Source: Magicicada septendecula
Lineage: Eukaryota; Arthropoda; Insecta; Hemiptera; Cicadidae
DNA length: 64,000 nucleotides
Direction: 5' to 3'
Assembly (NCBI GenBank): GCA_034769895.1
Contig: JAWRYS010000719.1
Coordinates: 1-64,000, forward strand
A model generated the notes under the pieces. The model searched no databases, was not told the DNA's origin, and saw only the letters and a program-made list of their open reading frames with translations. Positions 34,927 through 47,522 of this stretch are shown here, piece after piece; positions within the stretch are counted from its first letter, which is position 1; the number at the start of each line of letters is the position of its first letter. Position numbers and translations under genes: made by a program.

Positions 34927-36809
34927 TCGTTGTAAAGGTGTATTTTGAAATTGATGGGGGGTAATAAAAAGGGGAATCACCAAACTATGGAACAGCGGCT
35001 GCCACTCTGTTCGAGAAGGAACAGCAGAGCCAGGTGGTAGATCCGTTTAAGGGTGCATGATTATTAACGAGAACATGATGATGTTCACCAATTTTAACTT
35101 AACAGCGGAAGCAGAGACACGGAGAGGTAAAACCCTGCTCCAAAATATACAGTCTCTGTGGAAGCGAAAGGGCGAAACAGTCCTCCATAACCTTAAATAG
35201 TGTGTGTGGCTGGGAGGTGACGCAAAGGAGTCACGAATTTAAAATTTTATAACGTAAAAGTTTTGCTTATTCAAAGTAATCCAATCAAAATGCTTGTGCT
35301 CTGTCCACATAATTATATGCTCAGACTAGTAAAATAAGGTTCATACTATAATTTTAAAGGTATCATTTTATTGTTGTGTGTTAGATATAGTTGTTGATAA
35401 AATGTATTTTCATTATGTGCGTAATTTTTTCTAAGCCAATCATTAGACGCCTGGCAGGCAATCAACATAATAGAAGTAAGTGTTGATAATGTATTACATG
35501 TATTTGTTCAATTTTAAGATGTAGTTTCATTGTGTTTTAATTATGTTAGGATATCAGCTGATCAACAATACCATGTCACTGGTATATTGGTTTGTAAAGG
35601 TTACAAATAATTAATGTTTTGTGTACTACAGACATTTTGAAGTAAAGACAAAAAGAATATGAGAAATAAAATAACAATAATTCATGCAAATTAATAAAAG
35701 CTAATTCATGGGTGATAAATGTTTTATGGGACATGCAGACCTGTCCAATTTGAATTCCAAGTGAAGTTGAAATGATGAATATGATGTAATGTTGTTTTTG
35801 AGTTAATGTAATGTAATAGAATCTTGTGAAATATAGATGTTGACACAGTGGTAATGGAGACTTTATGCAGATTTTGAATGATATATTGTTGTTTTTATAG
35901 TTAATGAGGTTATTTTGTGTATTTGTGGTAATGAAATGAGATTGAGATTTTTGGGGAAGGCAATTTTGTATTAGGGGGTAGTGTATTTGGGGAGTCCGCA
36001 ACAAGGGTTGGGACGGGATAGGGACCGATTGGCGCCGGAAAGGGTTACCTAGGGAGGGTCCAGGAACCAACATAAGGGGATGAGTTTTGGGAAGGAAACA
36101 CGTATCCTATGTACAAAGGGTTGGAGAGTATTTTTTTTTTATATAGAGAAGGCGGCGTTTTGGGTTAAATGGTAAGTTGGGGTTTAGAGTGTCCTGATTA
36201 GTAGATATTTTGAGAGAGATGGGTGTCATGGGAGTTGTAGTTGATGAATATTAGAGTCAAAGGGGTAAAGATTATATAGGTAGACAGAATAAATGAGAAT
36301 AAATAATTTACATCACCCCCAGTAAGGTAGAATTAACTGTTAACTAAGGAGAGGAATTTATAATAAAGAATGTACAATTGTTTTTTCAACCAGTGACAGA
36401 ATGTTGATAAAATTTGAGAATAATGTAAAGTCAAGAAGTGTTTAATTTAAAGGATTTAAATGCCAATTTGATTATTATTTATATTAATATTGTGTTTATT
36501 ATAAATATTTTATGTTATTATGTTTTATATTTCAAGTTAGGATATTACAGATATTTAAAGTGTTTTCAGAAATTATACATAACATATGTAGGTCAAGGGT
36601 TTTGTACTTGACCTAGTTAGGATCAGCTGATGAGTTCATACACCTACTAAGCTTGTAGAGTAGGAATTTAATTTTAATTTGTTTGCTTGATTAATTCAAA
36701 CTAATCTTTGAATAATTTTAATAAATGTTATTTAATAAATAAATTTAATAAATATTTAATGAATAATTTTTTTGAATTTTAAAATTTTGAAAATTTTAAA
36801 TTTTTTTTG

Positions 36810-36844
<35 letters not shown>
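36810..36844 (+). repeat. Poly(A) run of 35 bases
   Basis: Second long A-run in the same 3' region, after a T/A-rich low-complexity stretch. Confidence 0.8.
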
Positions 36845-36846
<2 letters not shown>

Positions 36847-37493
36847 TGATTTGTCGCCTGCCAGCGAGTGAATATGTTGAGTAATGATTATTTTATTGTG
36901 TATGTATTGATGATGTTTCTTTTATTGTATTGCTTTATATTGGTAGGCTATAAATTGTTCTCATGCTAGAATAAGGATGTATTTGTATTAATAGGAATGT
37001 TGAGGTTAAATCATTGAAACAAAAATTAGAAAAAAGAGGAAGAGAATTTTTTGGTAAAAGATTTTTTTTTTGAATATTGAATTTTTTGAATTTATAATAA
37101 ATTTTAAAAGGAAGTTTTTATTTTAATGTGTTATGATAATATGTAATGTTAATGTGTGTGAGCCCAGTATCTGCTAAAGGCAGCCCAGCTTGCAAAAAGG
37201 GGATCCACATCGGTGGAGGAGCTGGGATAATTTTAGCCCGGGATTGAGGATTTTGGGGGTAGCATGTTAGAAGGCGAGGTGGGCCGTGGTGCGATTCTGA
37301 TCAATTTCTCGGTGTTGGGATCTCTTACGGAGAAGTCCAGTGATCTCGTTCAGATGAGTCCATGGTCGCTGAGCCAAGGGGGGTCGTGTACCCATGAGGT
37401 TAAGAACAAGGGGGTTGTTGGCACCAGTTCCTCTCCGGTCCTCTTCGGGGTTATCGATGAGATTTCTTCTGTCGTGGACAGCAGAATTCTCAT

Positions 37494-37503
37494 CGAGGGG
37501 GTA
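37494..37503 (+). other. Polypurine-like tract before the 3' LTR
   Basis: CGAGGGGGTA lies just upstream of the LTR start. It is short but in the required position for plus-strand priming. Confidence 0.5.
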
Positions 37504-37504
37504 T

Positions 37505-38661
37505 TGTAGCGGGTCGATTTTTGGGTGTTTTATTTTAACCGTTTGGGACATTATTTATATTTTTATTTATTTCATTCTGGGCGGATTATCATTGTGCAAC
37601 GTATTTGTGCGTATATAAGTCAATGTAACAGAACAGTGAAACAACGTAAGACGCAGTTGTTGTCGAGGAATGCGGCAGAATATCTGCACCTCCACAAAAT
37701 TCTGAGAACTTTGTACCTGTGTGTGGCAGCGCACATACGCAACTGCTCAATCACGCTCCAAGTGACGCTCTGGCAAAAAACTAAGATGGCCAGAGAGAGA
37801 AATTTTCATCCTTCATTTGGTTTCACTACGGAAATGCTGTGTTAAGTCCCACCCACTTTTATGACATTAGCCAGTGCCTATTTGAAATCGTCTGCTATCG
37901 TCACTCCAACAACTACGTGACTAGTATGATTCGAAACTGGGACGACTAACTGGAAGGCATTGATGTCCGTCGTCTTGACTAAAATGCTCCCGGAGTGGGG
38001 AACGGAAAGACGCCGGCAGTTCGTTATCGACTCCAGCCTGCGCAGGCCGCCCGTCAACCGGGCTCGTCACAAATTTATATATTTGAACAGTAAAAAGTTT
38101 AATAGGAGGAAAGTTTATGTGACCGCGGTCGAGTAGAAAAGGGTAAAGAAATTAACTGTATAATTTTCGGACAGTAAACAACAAGAAATTAACAGAAGAT
38201 GAGTGCGCGCGCGAACCACGTTGCCGGCGGTTTAAGTGTAAGGGCTGGGGGTTTTATTAGAAAATGTTAAGGGGTTCATAATTTAGTGTGTTTGAGTGAG
38301 TGTGAAAAATTTGCAGGCTGGGCTCTGTCTGTATGTCTGTTTTATATAGTGATCAGTAAGGTAAGGGATTAGCGTAAGTTAGTATGTAGAAGACGCCAAG
38401 AGAAAAAAGAAACATGTAACGTAATCTGTAAAATGCTGAGAAAAATTTTGAACAAGATTTTCAAATGAGTCTGATTAAAGAAAAATATTAATTCTCTTCC
38501 AAAATGAGTTGTGTCAATACTTTGCATAACCTATAGACCATGCTTGTATCTAGGTACATGTGATCGAACCCTGTGACCCCGTAAGAATTATCGTAACGGT
38601 AAGTAACAATTTAATTGGACATTTAATTATAATAATATATGTGATTGATTAGCAAGTCACA
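37505..38661 (+). repeat. 3' LTR of the inserted element (1157 bp)
   Basis: Same length and, by eye, the same sequence as the 5' LTR. It is preceded by a G-rich tract and followed by the right copy of CTGT. Confidence 0.93.
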
Positions 38662-39504
38662 CTGTATTATCTTGGTTTCTGCCTGATTGGATTGTTCCCC
38701 TACCTTATTTTGTAGTATTTCTAATTGCTCCTGAGTATCTTTGTGAAGTATAACAATACTAGTTTTACTGTTATCTTCCACTTCAGTTATTTGGTTTATC
38801 AACTCTTCGCGCAATTGACTTAAATATTCCTTGGTTTTCTCAACCTTTTGGTTGGTTTCAGTAATTATATTCCTTATTTCCTCTTTATACTCTTCTAACT
38901 GCTGTTTCAATTCCTCTTTATTTTTCTCACTCTCTTCCTTCAACAATCCTTTTAATTCTTCATTACTTTGTCTAATATCCTCCTTCAACTGTTGTTGTAA
39001 TGTTTCATTATTGCTTTCTAATTTTTTATTTAATTCCTCCTTATCTTTCCTCATTTGTTTCTTTAATTCCTCATTAGTTTGTTTTAATAAGGTTTCATTA
39101 TCTACTCTCATTTGTTTCAACTCTTCTTGGTTACTATCCATTTTCCTGTTAAGTGTTTCGATATTCTTTTCAATATCCTCCTTCATTTGTTTCTTTAATT
39201 CCTCACTATTTTGTTTCAATAATGTTTCATTATCTTGTTTCACTGTTTCTCTGTCACTGTCCATTTTCTCCATTATAATTCTCAACATCTCCTGCATGCT
39301 CATGTCCTCCTTTTGTATGGGTTTATCTGGTTGGTCCCCTGGTGTATCCCTTACCACCGTTTCCATTTCTTCAGTCGCCGCTACTGGAGTATCCTTTACT
39401 ATTACTTCCACTTCTTCAACTGTTGCTGTTTCCTGGTCTTCTATATTTAACTCTATCTCTTCTTCTTCCATTTGTTTCCGTGATGTCGCTCTTCTCCTTG
39501 ACAT
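38662..39504 (-). pseudogene. gag: Array unit 5 gag, N-terminal part (interrupted by an inserted element)
   Basis: Begins at ATG 39504 and holds the acidic N-terminus and most of the coiled coil. It abuts the 3' LTR of the inserted element at 38661. CTGT (38662-38665) is the second copy of the target duplication. Confidence 0.85.
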
Positions 39505-39852
39505 CTCTGTTGTTAATCGTAGCCGCCACTAGAGTACAAATCACTGTAAACTCACAATAAGAGTACAAAGCTATTCTATTTCTAGCCTCACTAGTTGGGC
39601 TCCAATCTGTAACGTTTTACTTAGATGTTACCCTTTTGTATTCTATTATACAAATCTAATAATCGTTCTTTCTAAATTATATTTTATTTAGCTTCACTAT
39701 TGGGATAGCCAATTTGTTACATCTAGACTCGAATCTATGGTTATTTATTTGAATTTGTGTCTTGTTTAACTTTGTTATTATTTGTATATATTTTTGTTAA
39801 TATTAAATTAAGGATGAGTACCTGTTCAGGGGATGTTTGTTGAGCGCCAATT

Positions 39853-41818
39853 TGCAATCACCGTTTGCAAATAAAATTTTATTGGTGAAATATCAATAAT
39901 AAATTTTTGATATTTCAAATTTATGTAAATAGTATATGGTCTCTTTATTCTGTAATGAACTGTCTTTTATTCTTTTCTTTCAGCAACGGATATGATAACT
40001 TGTGCTCATCACCACATTTTTAAAAGAAATCTGCTAAGATTTTCAATTGATGAGTGTTGCCATCTTAATCCAATTACTGAGGTCAATTCACAGTATCAGA
40101 TATTTTGTTCAGAATATCATATCCTTTTTGTTTTCATGAAATAAGAAACAAATAAACCTTTTTCTGTATTTTGTAAACTCAAATCCTTTATTTATTCTTT
40201 AATTTGTTCTAAATGTAAAACATAATTTTTAACAAAGTTTGGCCAGCTGTATTTTTATAAGCTCAGAGTGGCAGCAGCAACTCTTAGATCTCAGGCTTTT
40301 TGAAACATTTTATAATTTATTTTTAATAAATAAAATACAATTATAATGTTCAGTAGGTCCTTTCGACTACGATATAACAACAGTATTGACAGGGAAAGTA
40401 CCAAAATACATATGATGAGAAATAGTCACAATGTATCTTAAAAGGATTATATTAAAAGTGTAAAACAGTTCCGTGTATAGGTTAAGTTATAGAAATGTTT
40501 TTTAGACTTAAATCTCTTTAAATTATATTAGCACTATACATCAATGGTGGCTTATGCTTATGTCCATATTATTAATCATTGTTGTTCTCAGTGAAAGTTA
40601 ATTATGGTTTTTATAAAAAGTGTATTCAAAGTTTTTTGAAACCTTTAGATCAGGTTTAACAGGGAATATTTCAGATTAATTTTAGATCAAAAAATACTTC
40701 TCTCCCTGTGTCAATTGGTCCAATTTCTTCAGAGATGTCCTGGTTTAAGTCTGTAGAATCTTGTAGCAATTCTTTCTTCTATTTTAATCTTGATATAGGC
40801 TACCTAATTATTCACTTGTTTATCTGGAGATGCACTGATATCACATATATTATAATTTATTTTTTCACTATAAGTATTTAAATCAACCTTCTTGCATTCA
40901 GTTTTTTTTAGAATCCATCTATTTTTCTTCTTCTACATATTAGTTGCTAAGGCCTCTCTTAGATATCTCCTTGGTTTCCAAGTAACATTTTTATATCACC
41001 CTGGTGACATCATAAGAATAATATAAACAAACCTTTTACTATTTTATATGTCATTTTCTTTTAAAACGATATACCTTTTTTATAAGAGCTCTTATCTTCT
41101 TTTTATTTGTTTCTTTGTTCTTCTGATAAAAAACTGATCATTTTGACATCACTCTTGACTATTTTCTGAACTATATTTCCTGAGTTAATGATTCACTTTT
41201 TATTTATTTTTGTTACAAACTTATTTATTATTTCTTTTTGTACCTTTCACTTTCTTAAATTTATTTTATACACTTGGTAATCTTTTAACATAAACTGACA
41301 TTGTTTCCTTATTATTTTAATAGAAATCTTATTCATATAATTTGACTGACTATGATTTTGGTACTTTCTTGTTAAGACTAACATTAGTGTTATTAACACT
41401 AGTATACATAATATTAATAAATGTGACAAAAACTGATTACTAATAGCTATTAATAATATGTTATAATTCCCCTTAACTGACTGTGTTTTTATAACTTTAC
41501 AGTCTGCACACAAAAAACAAATTTCATAAGTAAGTTCTTACTTTAAATTCTTGGATTTCGTTGTCCATGACGTGTCCGTTACTTAACTAAATATCACTAT
41601 AGTATTGACGACTCGGAATATTGACTAGTGTTCCGAGTCGTCAATACTATAGTGATATTTTCTTACTTTAATTATAATAAACATAACATACAATAAACAA
41701 TTAAAATTAAACATATTCAATTAAGTCTTTCTTAAAATATTATGTCTCCTGGTACTTTTTAATAATATAATCATGGTATATTTATGTTACTAGGGCATGT
41801 TAAAAATGTCACGTAACA
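39853..41818 (-). repeat. Array LTR 6 (1966 bp)
   Basis: Type B LTR, closest to LTR 2 although three type A LTRs lie between them. Foldback at 41589-41660. Confidence 0.85.
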
Positions 41819-41854
41819 ATGCCCCCCCCCCCCGCACCAAGAAAACCGGTTATT

Positions 41855-43408
41855 TTAGTAATCATTAGGTTGCTTAAATAAGCTGATTGATTTCACCATT
41901 ACTTTTCTCAATCTCCATATTTTGTTTTTCTTTTTCGGCTTGATCTCACTTTCAGAGAGTATAAACCCAAGAAATTGTAATTCCTGAGTTATGAATTTAA
42001 ATTTATTTAACTTCAGTGTAATATTATTTTGTTGGAGTTTCCTGAGTACAATTTCAATACGATCACAGTGTTCATCCCATGTTTTAGAGGTAATACGAAT
42101 ATCATCTATATATACTGTTGCGAACTCTAACACTTCTTTTCCTAGTATCTGGTCCATGCACTGGATAAAAATGGCGACAGAATTAACCAACCCGAAAGGT
42201 AAGTGTTTAAATTGGTAGTTTCTTCCCTCGAAGATGAAGACAACATACTGGCGACTGTCAGGGTGTAACTCTATTTGCCAGTATCCGCAAACACAAACAG
42301 CATCCCAACTATTCATAAATTTACAAACATGGAATTTCTTCATAGTTTCTTCTATCTCTATTGGAGAGGTGCGATCCGTTATTATAATTTTATTTATTTC
42401 CCGCGCATCAAGGCACAACCATACTTGTCCATCTTTTTTAGGAATCGCCACAATGGGACTGGTATATGGGGAATTACTTCGTTCTATAATATCTTCTTGA
42501 ATCATCCTAGCTATTTCTTTTCTAACTGCCTCTTTTGACGATTGAGCAATAGGATACGATTTCTTATTGAAATTAACGGAGTTATGAAATTTTAATCGGC
42601 TTACGAAATCCTTCGCCTTTCCAGGAGAATCGGAAAATACATTACGATAAGTTTTATATATTTCTATTAATTTTTTCTTCTGTTCCACACTGATTGCCTC
42701 GGTATACCCCTTTCCTTGAAACGACAATATTTCCTGCATTTTTTCCTGCCATAATGCTGATTCTGTTACGATCTCTTTATCTCCTATGGGTGTCCTTATT
42801 ATTTCCCTAACGTGGTATGAGTTTCTGTACTGAGGGGCTATTGAGCTTCCTATTATCTCAGCAGTCCATTCATAACCTTCTGAGCTCAGTGTTGTTTTTC
42901 CACTGGCTAAATTAATATTCGCATAGTGACGCCTTAGCGTATCACAGCCTATCATCAACACCTTAAAAGGTAACCCTTGGGCCACCAGAAACACCATAGG
43001 AATTCCTCCTCCCATACTCGTAACATTCAGACTTACTTGTTGTTTGATTGTCTTGTTTTGTTTGCCAGTCGCTCCTATAATGGCAATATTATTAATAGGC
43101 AGTGTGGATATTTTTTCCGTACTCAACTCCTGTATTCTGTTCAGCTCTAATCTGTCTATTAAAGAAATGTTTGCTCCTGTATCTATCATAACTTCAGTTA
43201 GCACCCCATGTAATTCTACCTTGATGTATACTATGTCCTCATTCGGTTTATCTTCTTCCATGGTAATCTCTTCCAACAAATCTCTCTGTATATTTTTTAA
43301 ATAAAAGTTTCTTATCACGGTTATTGGTTCTTTGTTATTATTATTAGGGTTTATATCTCTCCTCAGCCCTGGGTCCGCTCGCAGTGATGGGCCGTCCAAT
43401 GTTCTCAC
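41855..43408 (-). CDS. pol: Array unit 6 short pol (517 aa, open)
   Basis: Protease plus partial RT, open throughout, with slight copy-specific differences. It ends at the shared truncation point. Confidence 0.8.
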   Translation of the reverse strand: MRTLDGPSLRADPGLRRDINPNNNNKEPITVIRNFYLKNIQRDLLEEITMEEDKPNEDIVYIKVELHGVLTEVMIDTGANISLIDRLELNRIQELSTEKISTLPINNIAIIGATGKQNKTIKQQVSLNVTSMGGGIPMVFLVAQGLPFKVLMIGCDTLRRHYANINLASGKTTLSSEGYEWTAEIIGSSIAPQYRNSYHVREIIRTPIGDKEIVTESALWQEKMQEILSFQGKGYTEAISVEQKKKLIEIYKTYRNVFSDSPGKAKDFVSRLKFHNSVNFNKKSYPIAQSSKEAVRKEIARMIQEDIIERSNSPYTSPIVAIPKKDGQVWLCLDAREINKIIITDRTSPIEIEETMKKFHVCKFMNSWDAVCVCGYWQIELHPDSRQYVVFIFEGRNYQFKHLPFGLVNSVAIFIQCMDQILGKEVLEFATVYIDDIRITSKTWDEHCDRIEIVLRKLQQNNITLKLNKFKFITQELQFLGFILSESEIKPKKKNKIWRLRKVMVKSISLFKQPNDY

Positions 43409-45210
43409 TGCAGCCTCTCGTTTTCCCTATTTACATCACTGTTGGTTTGTTGAACTTGTTCATTGGTGTTTTGGTTTCCAGAGGGTGTCTCCCTTCTTCT
43501 GTCCCAGCTTCTGGATCTCTGATAGACTTCTCTATTATCATTCCATTGTCTCCCATTGTCATTATCTCTTCCATATCGTCGGTCATAATTTCTATCATTA
43601 TTAAAATTCTGACGTCTTCCTTGAAATCGCCTGTTATTCGGATTTCTATTATATCCCTCCATACGTACGTGGTTTATTGGCTGTCGACTGTCGTGTGGTT
43701 GTTCATTGTTCCTATCATTCCAATCCTCTGTTCTTCTTCGACTCCTGTAATAATAATTTTCCCTCTCAAAACCTTCTAAGAGAGCCTCCATTTCTCCAAT
43801 AGTTTTTATCTGTCCACACCGACGAGCCCGTACAATGTCTTCTCCAAAGTGATATGATAATTTGGCTATGAGACACTCCTCAGGGAATTTTGGTTGTAAA
43901 TGTCGAGCTACCCAGACTTCGCCCAAAAAGTAAGCAGTCATTGTCTGTCCTCTTCTAGCATCATATCTGCCAGTGCTCAAATTGTCTCGGACTATATTTT
44001 GGATAGACTCAGACCAATACTTTATTTTAAAAATTTGTTTAAATTCGTTATAATTGGTGATTTCATTTCTTACTGCCTTCCACCAGTTATCATTACCATT
44101 TTTAAAACTATCATCTAGGAGATTCTTTATTATTGGCCACCAATTTTCTTTGGTTCTATTCAAACCTTCTTCTAACCTCTCCAAAAATTCTAGAGGGTTC
44201 TGACGATATTCTTTAAAGTTTATTACTTCTTTACTTTCTCCGATTAGTGTAGGTACATAGTTTATCGGTCTATGTTTTAGTACCTCTATTTCTTCCTTAA
44301 GATTTATTATGTCCTTCTGTTGAATTTCCTCTATCTTCTCCCTGTTGTTGGTAACTTGATTTTGTACCTGTATTATCTTGGTTTCTGCCTGATTGGATTG
44401 TTCCCCTACCTTATTTTGTAGTATTTCTAATTGCTCCTGAGTATCTTTGTGAAGTATAACAATACTAGTTTTACTGTTATCTTCCACTTCAGTTATTTGG
44501 TTTATCAACTCTTCGCGCAATTGACTTAAATATTCCTTGGTTTTCTCAACCTTTTGGTTGGTTTCAGTAATTATATTCCTTATTTCCTCTTTATACTCTT
44601 CTAACTGCTGTTTCAATTCCTCTTTATTTTTCTCACTCTCTTCCTTCAACAATCCTTTTAATTCTTCATTACTTTGTCTAATATCCTCCTTCAACTGTTG
44701 TTGTAATGTTTCATTATTGCTTTCTAATTTTTTATTTAATTCCTCCTTATCTTTCCTCATTTGTTTCTTTAATTCCTCATTAGTTTGTTTTAATAAGGTT
44801 TCATTATCTACTCTCATTTGTTTCAACTCTTCTTGGTTACTATCCATTTTCCTGTTAAGTGTTTCGATATTCTTTTCAATATCCTCCTTCATTTGTTTCT
44901 TTAATTCCTCACTATTTTGTTTCAATAATGTTTCATTATCTTGTTTCACTGTTTCTCTGTCACTGTCCATTTTCTCCATTATAATTCTCAACATCTCCTG
45001 CATGCTCATGTCCTCCTTTTGTATGGGTTTATCTGGTTGGTCCCCTGGTGTATCCCTTACCACCGTTTCCATTTCTTCAGTCGCCGCTACTGGAGTATCC
45101 TTTACTATTACTTCCACTTCTTCAACTGTTGCTGTTTCCTGGTCTTCTATATTTAACTCTATCTCTTCTTCTTCCATTTGTTTCCGTGATGTCGCTCTTC
45201 TCCTTGACAT
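43405..45210 (-). CDS. gag: Array unit 6 Gag (601 aa, open)
   Basis: Full-length copy with the same domains as unit 2. Its leader is of the variant also seen in units 1 and 5. Confidence 0.8.
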   Translation of the reverse strand: MSRRRATSRKQMEEEEIELNIEDQETATVEEVEVIVKDTPVAATEEMETVVRDTPGDQPDKPIQKEDMSMQEMLRIIMEKMDSDRETVKQDNETLLKQNSEELKKQMKEDIEKNIETLNRKMDSNQEELKQMRVDNETLLKQTNEELKKQMRKDKEELNKKLESNNETLQQQLKEDIRQSNEELKGLLKEESEKNKEELKQQLEEYKEEIRNIITETNQKVEKTKEYLSQLREELINQITEVEDNSKTSIVILHKDTQEQLEILQNKVGEQSNQAETKIIQVQNQVTNNREKIEEIQQKDIINLKEEIEVLKHRPINYVPTLIGESKEVINFKEYRQNPLEFLERLEEGLNRTKENWWPIIKNLLDDSFKNGNDNWWKAVRNEITNYNEFKQIFKIKYWSESIQNIVRDNLSTGRYDARRGQTMTAYFLGEVWVARHLQPKFPEECLIAKLSYHFGEDIVRARRCGQIKTIGEMEALLEGFERENYYYRSRRRTEDWNDRNNEQPHDSRQPINHVRMEGYNRNPNNRRFQGRRQNFNNDRNYDRRYGRDNDNGRQWNDNREVYQRSRSWDRRRETPSGNQNTNEQVQQTNSDVNRENERLQ

Positions 45211-45558
45211 CTCTGTTGTTAATCGTAGCCGCCACTAGAGTACAAATCACTGTAAACTCACAATAAGAGTACAAAGCTATTCTATTTCTAGCCTCACTAG
45301 TTGGGCTCCAATCTGTAACGTTTTACTTAGATGTTACCCTTTTGTATTCTATTATACAAATCTAATAATCGTTCTTTCTAAATTATATTTTATTTAGCTT
45401 CACTATTGGGATAGCCAATTTGTTACATCTAGACTCGAATCTATGGTTATTTATTTGAATTTGTGTCTTGTTTAACTTTGTTATTATTTGTATATATTTT
45501 TGTTAATATTAAATTAAGGATGAGTACCTGTTCAGGGGATGTTTGTTGAGCGCCAATT

Positions 45559-47522
45559 TGCAATCACCGTTTGCAAATAAAATTTTATTGGTGAAATATC
45601 AATAATAAATTTTTGATATTTCAAATTTATGTAAATAGTATATGGTCTCTTTATTCTGTAATGAACTGTATTTTATTCTTTTCTTTCAGCAACGGATATG
45701 ATAACTTGTGCTCATCACCACATTTTTAAAAGAAATCTGCTAAGATTTTCAATTGATGAGTGTTGCCATCTTAATCCAATTACTGAGGTCAATTCACAGT
45801 ATCAGATATTTTGTTCAGAATATCATATCCTTTTTGTTTTCATGAAATAAGAAACAAATAAACCTTTTTCTGTATTTTGTAAACTCAAATCCTTTATTTA
45901 TTCTTTAATTTGTTCTAAATGTAAAACATAATTTTTAACAAAGTTTGGCCAGCTGTATTTTTATAAGCTCAGAGTGGCAGCAGCAACTCTTAGATCTCAG
46001 GCTTTTTGAAACATTTTATAATTTATTTTTAATAAATAAAATACAATTATAATGTTCAGTAGGTCCTTTCGACTACGATATAACAACAGTATTGACAGGG
46101 AAAGTACCAAAATACATATGATGAGAAATAGTCACAATGTATCTTAAAAGGATTATATTAAAAGTGTAAAACAGTTCCGTGTATAGGTTAAGTTATAAAA
46201 ATGTTTTTTAGACTTAAATCTCTTTAAATTATATTAGCACCATACATCAATGGTGGCTTATGCTTATGTCCATATTATTAATCATTGTTGTTCTCAGTGA
46301 AAGTTAATTATGGTTTTTATAAAAAGTGTATTCAAAGTTTTTTGAAACCTTTAGATCAGGTTTAACAGGGAATATTTCAGATTAATTTTAGATCAAAAAA
46401 TACTTCTCTCCCTGTGTCAATTGGTCCAATTTCTTCAGAGATGTCCTGGTTTAAGTCTGTAGAATCTTGTAGCAATTCTTTCTTCTATTTTAATCTTGAT
46501 ATAGGCTACCTAATTATTCACTTGTTTATCTGGAGATGCACTGATATCACATATATTATAATTTATTTTTTCACTATAAGTATTTAAATCAACCTTCTTG
46601 CATTCAGTTTTTTTAGAATCCATCTATTTTTTTTCTTCTACATATTAGTTGCTAAGGCCTATCTTAGATATCTCCTTGGTTTCCAAGTAACATTTTTATA
46701 TCACCCTGGTGACATCATAAGAATAATATAAACAAACCTTTTACTATTTTATATGTCATTTTCTTTTAAAACGATATACCTTTTTTATAAGAGCTCTTAT
46801 CTTCTTTTTATTTGTTTCTTTGTTCTTCTGATAAAAAACTGATCATTTTGACATCACTCTTGACTATTTTCTGATCTATATTTCCTGAGTTAATGATTCA
46901 CTTTTCATTTATTTTTGTTACAAACTTATTTCTTATTTCTTTTTGTACCTTTCACTTTCTTAAATTTATTTTTACACTTGGTAATCTTTTAACATAAACT
47001 GACATTGTTTCCTTATTATTTTAATAGAAATCTTATTCATATAATTTGACTGACTATGATTTTGGTACTTTCTTGTTAAGACTAACATTAGTGTTATTAA
47101 CACTAGTATACATAATATTAATAAATGTGACAGAAACTGATTACTAATAGCTATTAGTAATATGTTATAATTCCCCTTAACTGACTGTGTTTTTATAACT
47201 TTACAGTCTGCACACAAAAAACAAATTTCATAAGTAAGTTCTTACTTTAAATTCTTGGATTTCGTTGTCCATGACGTGTCCGTTACTTAACTAAATATCA
47301 CTATAGTATTGACGACTCGGAATATTGACTAGTGTTCCGAGTCGTCAATACTATAGTGATATTTTCTTACTTTAATTATAATAAACATAACATACAATAA
47401 ACAATTAAAATTAAACATATTCAATTAAGTCTTTCTTAAAATATTATGTCTCCTGGTACTTTTTAATAATATAATCATGGTATATTTATGTTACTAGGGC
47501 ATGTTAAAAATGTCACGTAACA
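45559..47522 (-). repeat. Array LTR 7 (1964 bp)
   Basis: Type B LTR with several private differences. Foldback at 47293-47364. Confidence 0.85.

Larger units (their letters stand above)
33701..37504 (+). other. Long non-coding 3' region of the inserted element (3.8 kb)
   Basis: Between the pol stop and the 3' LTR I see no env and no convincing coding frame. The region is AT-rich, with two long A-runs, a duplicated 50-bp motif, a hairpin and four G-rich motifs of the form GGGGGTAG (34224, 34608, 35974 and 37255). Such a stretch is unusual for a gypsy element without env. It may be captured DNA, relics of other elements' ends, or regulatory sequence. Confidence 0.7.
27260..38661 (+). mobile_element. 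Whole-looking young Ty3/gypsy LTR retrotransposon inserted in array unit 5
   Basis: The element is 11402 bp. LTRs of exactly 1157 bp (27260-28416 and 37505-38661) start TGTAGCGGG and end AAGTCACA, with no difference seen by eye. A 4-bp target duplication, CTGT, lies at 27256-27259 and 38662-38665, and the uninterrupted target is visible in six sibling units. Parts in order are LTR, PBS, gag (28611-30338), pol (30347-33700), a 3.8-kb non-coding stretch, a polypurine-like tract and the LTR. No env was seen. Both main frames are open, so it looks whole, and the identical LTRs imply a very recent insertion. Its Gag and RT place it near the array element that it entered. Confidence 0.93.

Noticed and set aside
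35576-36073. Minus-strand frame of 165 codons in the 3' region of the inserted element
   Set aside because: It lies antisense to the element, is low in complexity, lacks domains, and fits chance in AT-rich DNA.
33701-37504. An envelope gene between pol and the 3' LTR
   Set aside because: The space is large enough, but no frame has a signal peptide, surface/transmembrane layout or sufficient length. The element appears to lack env.
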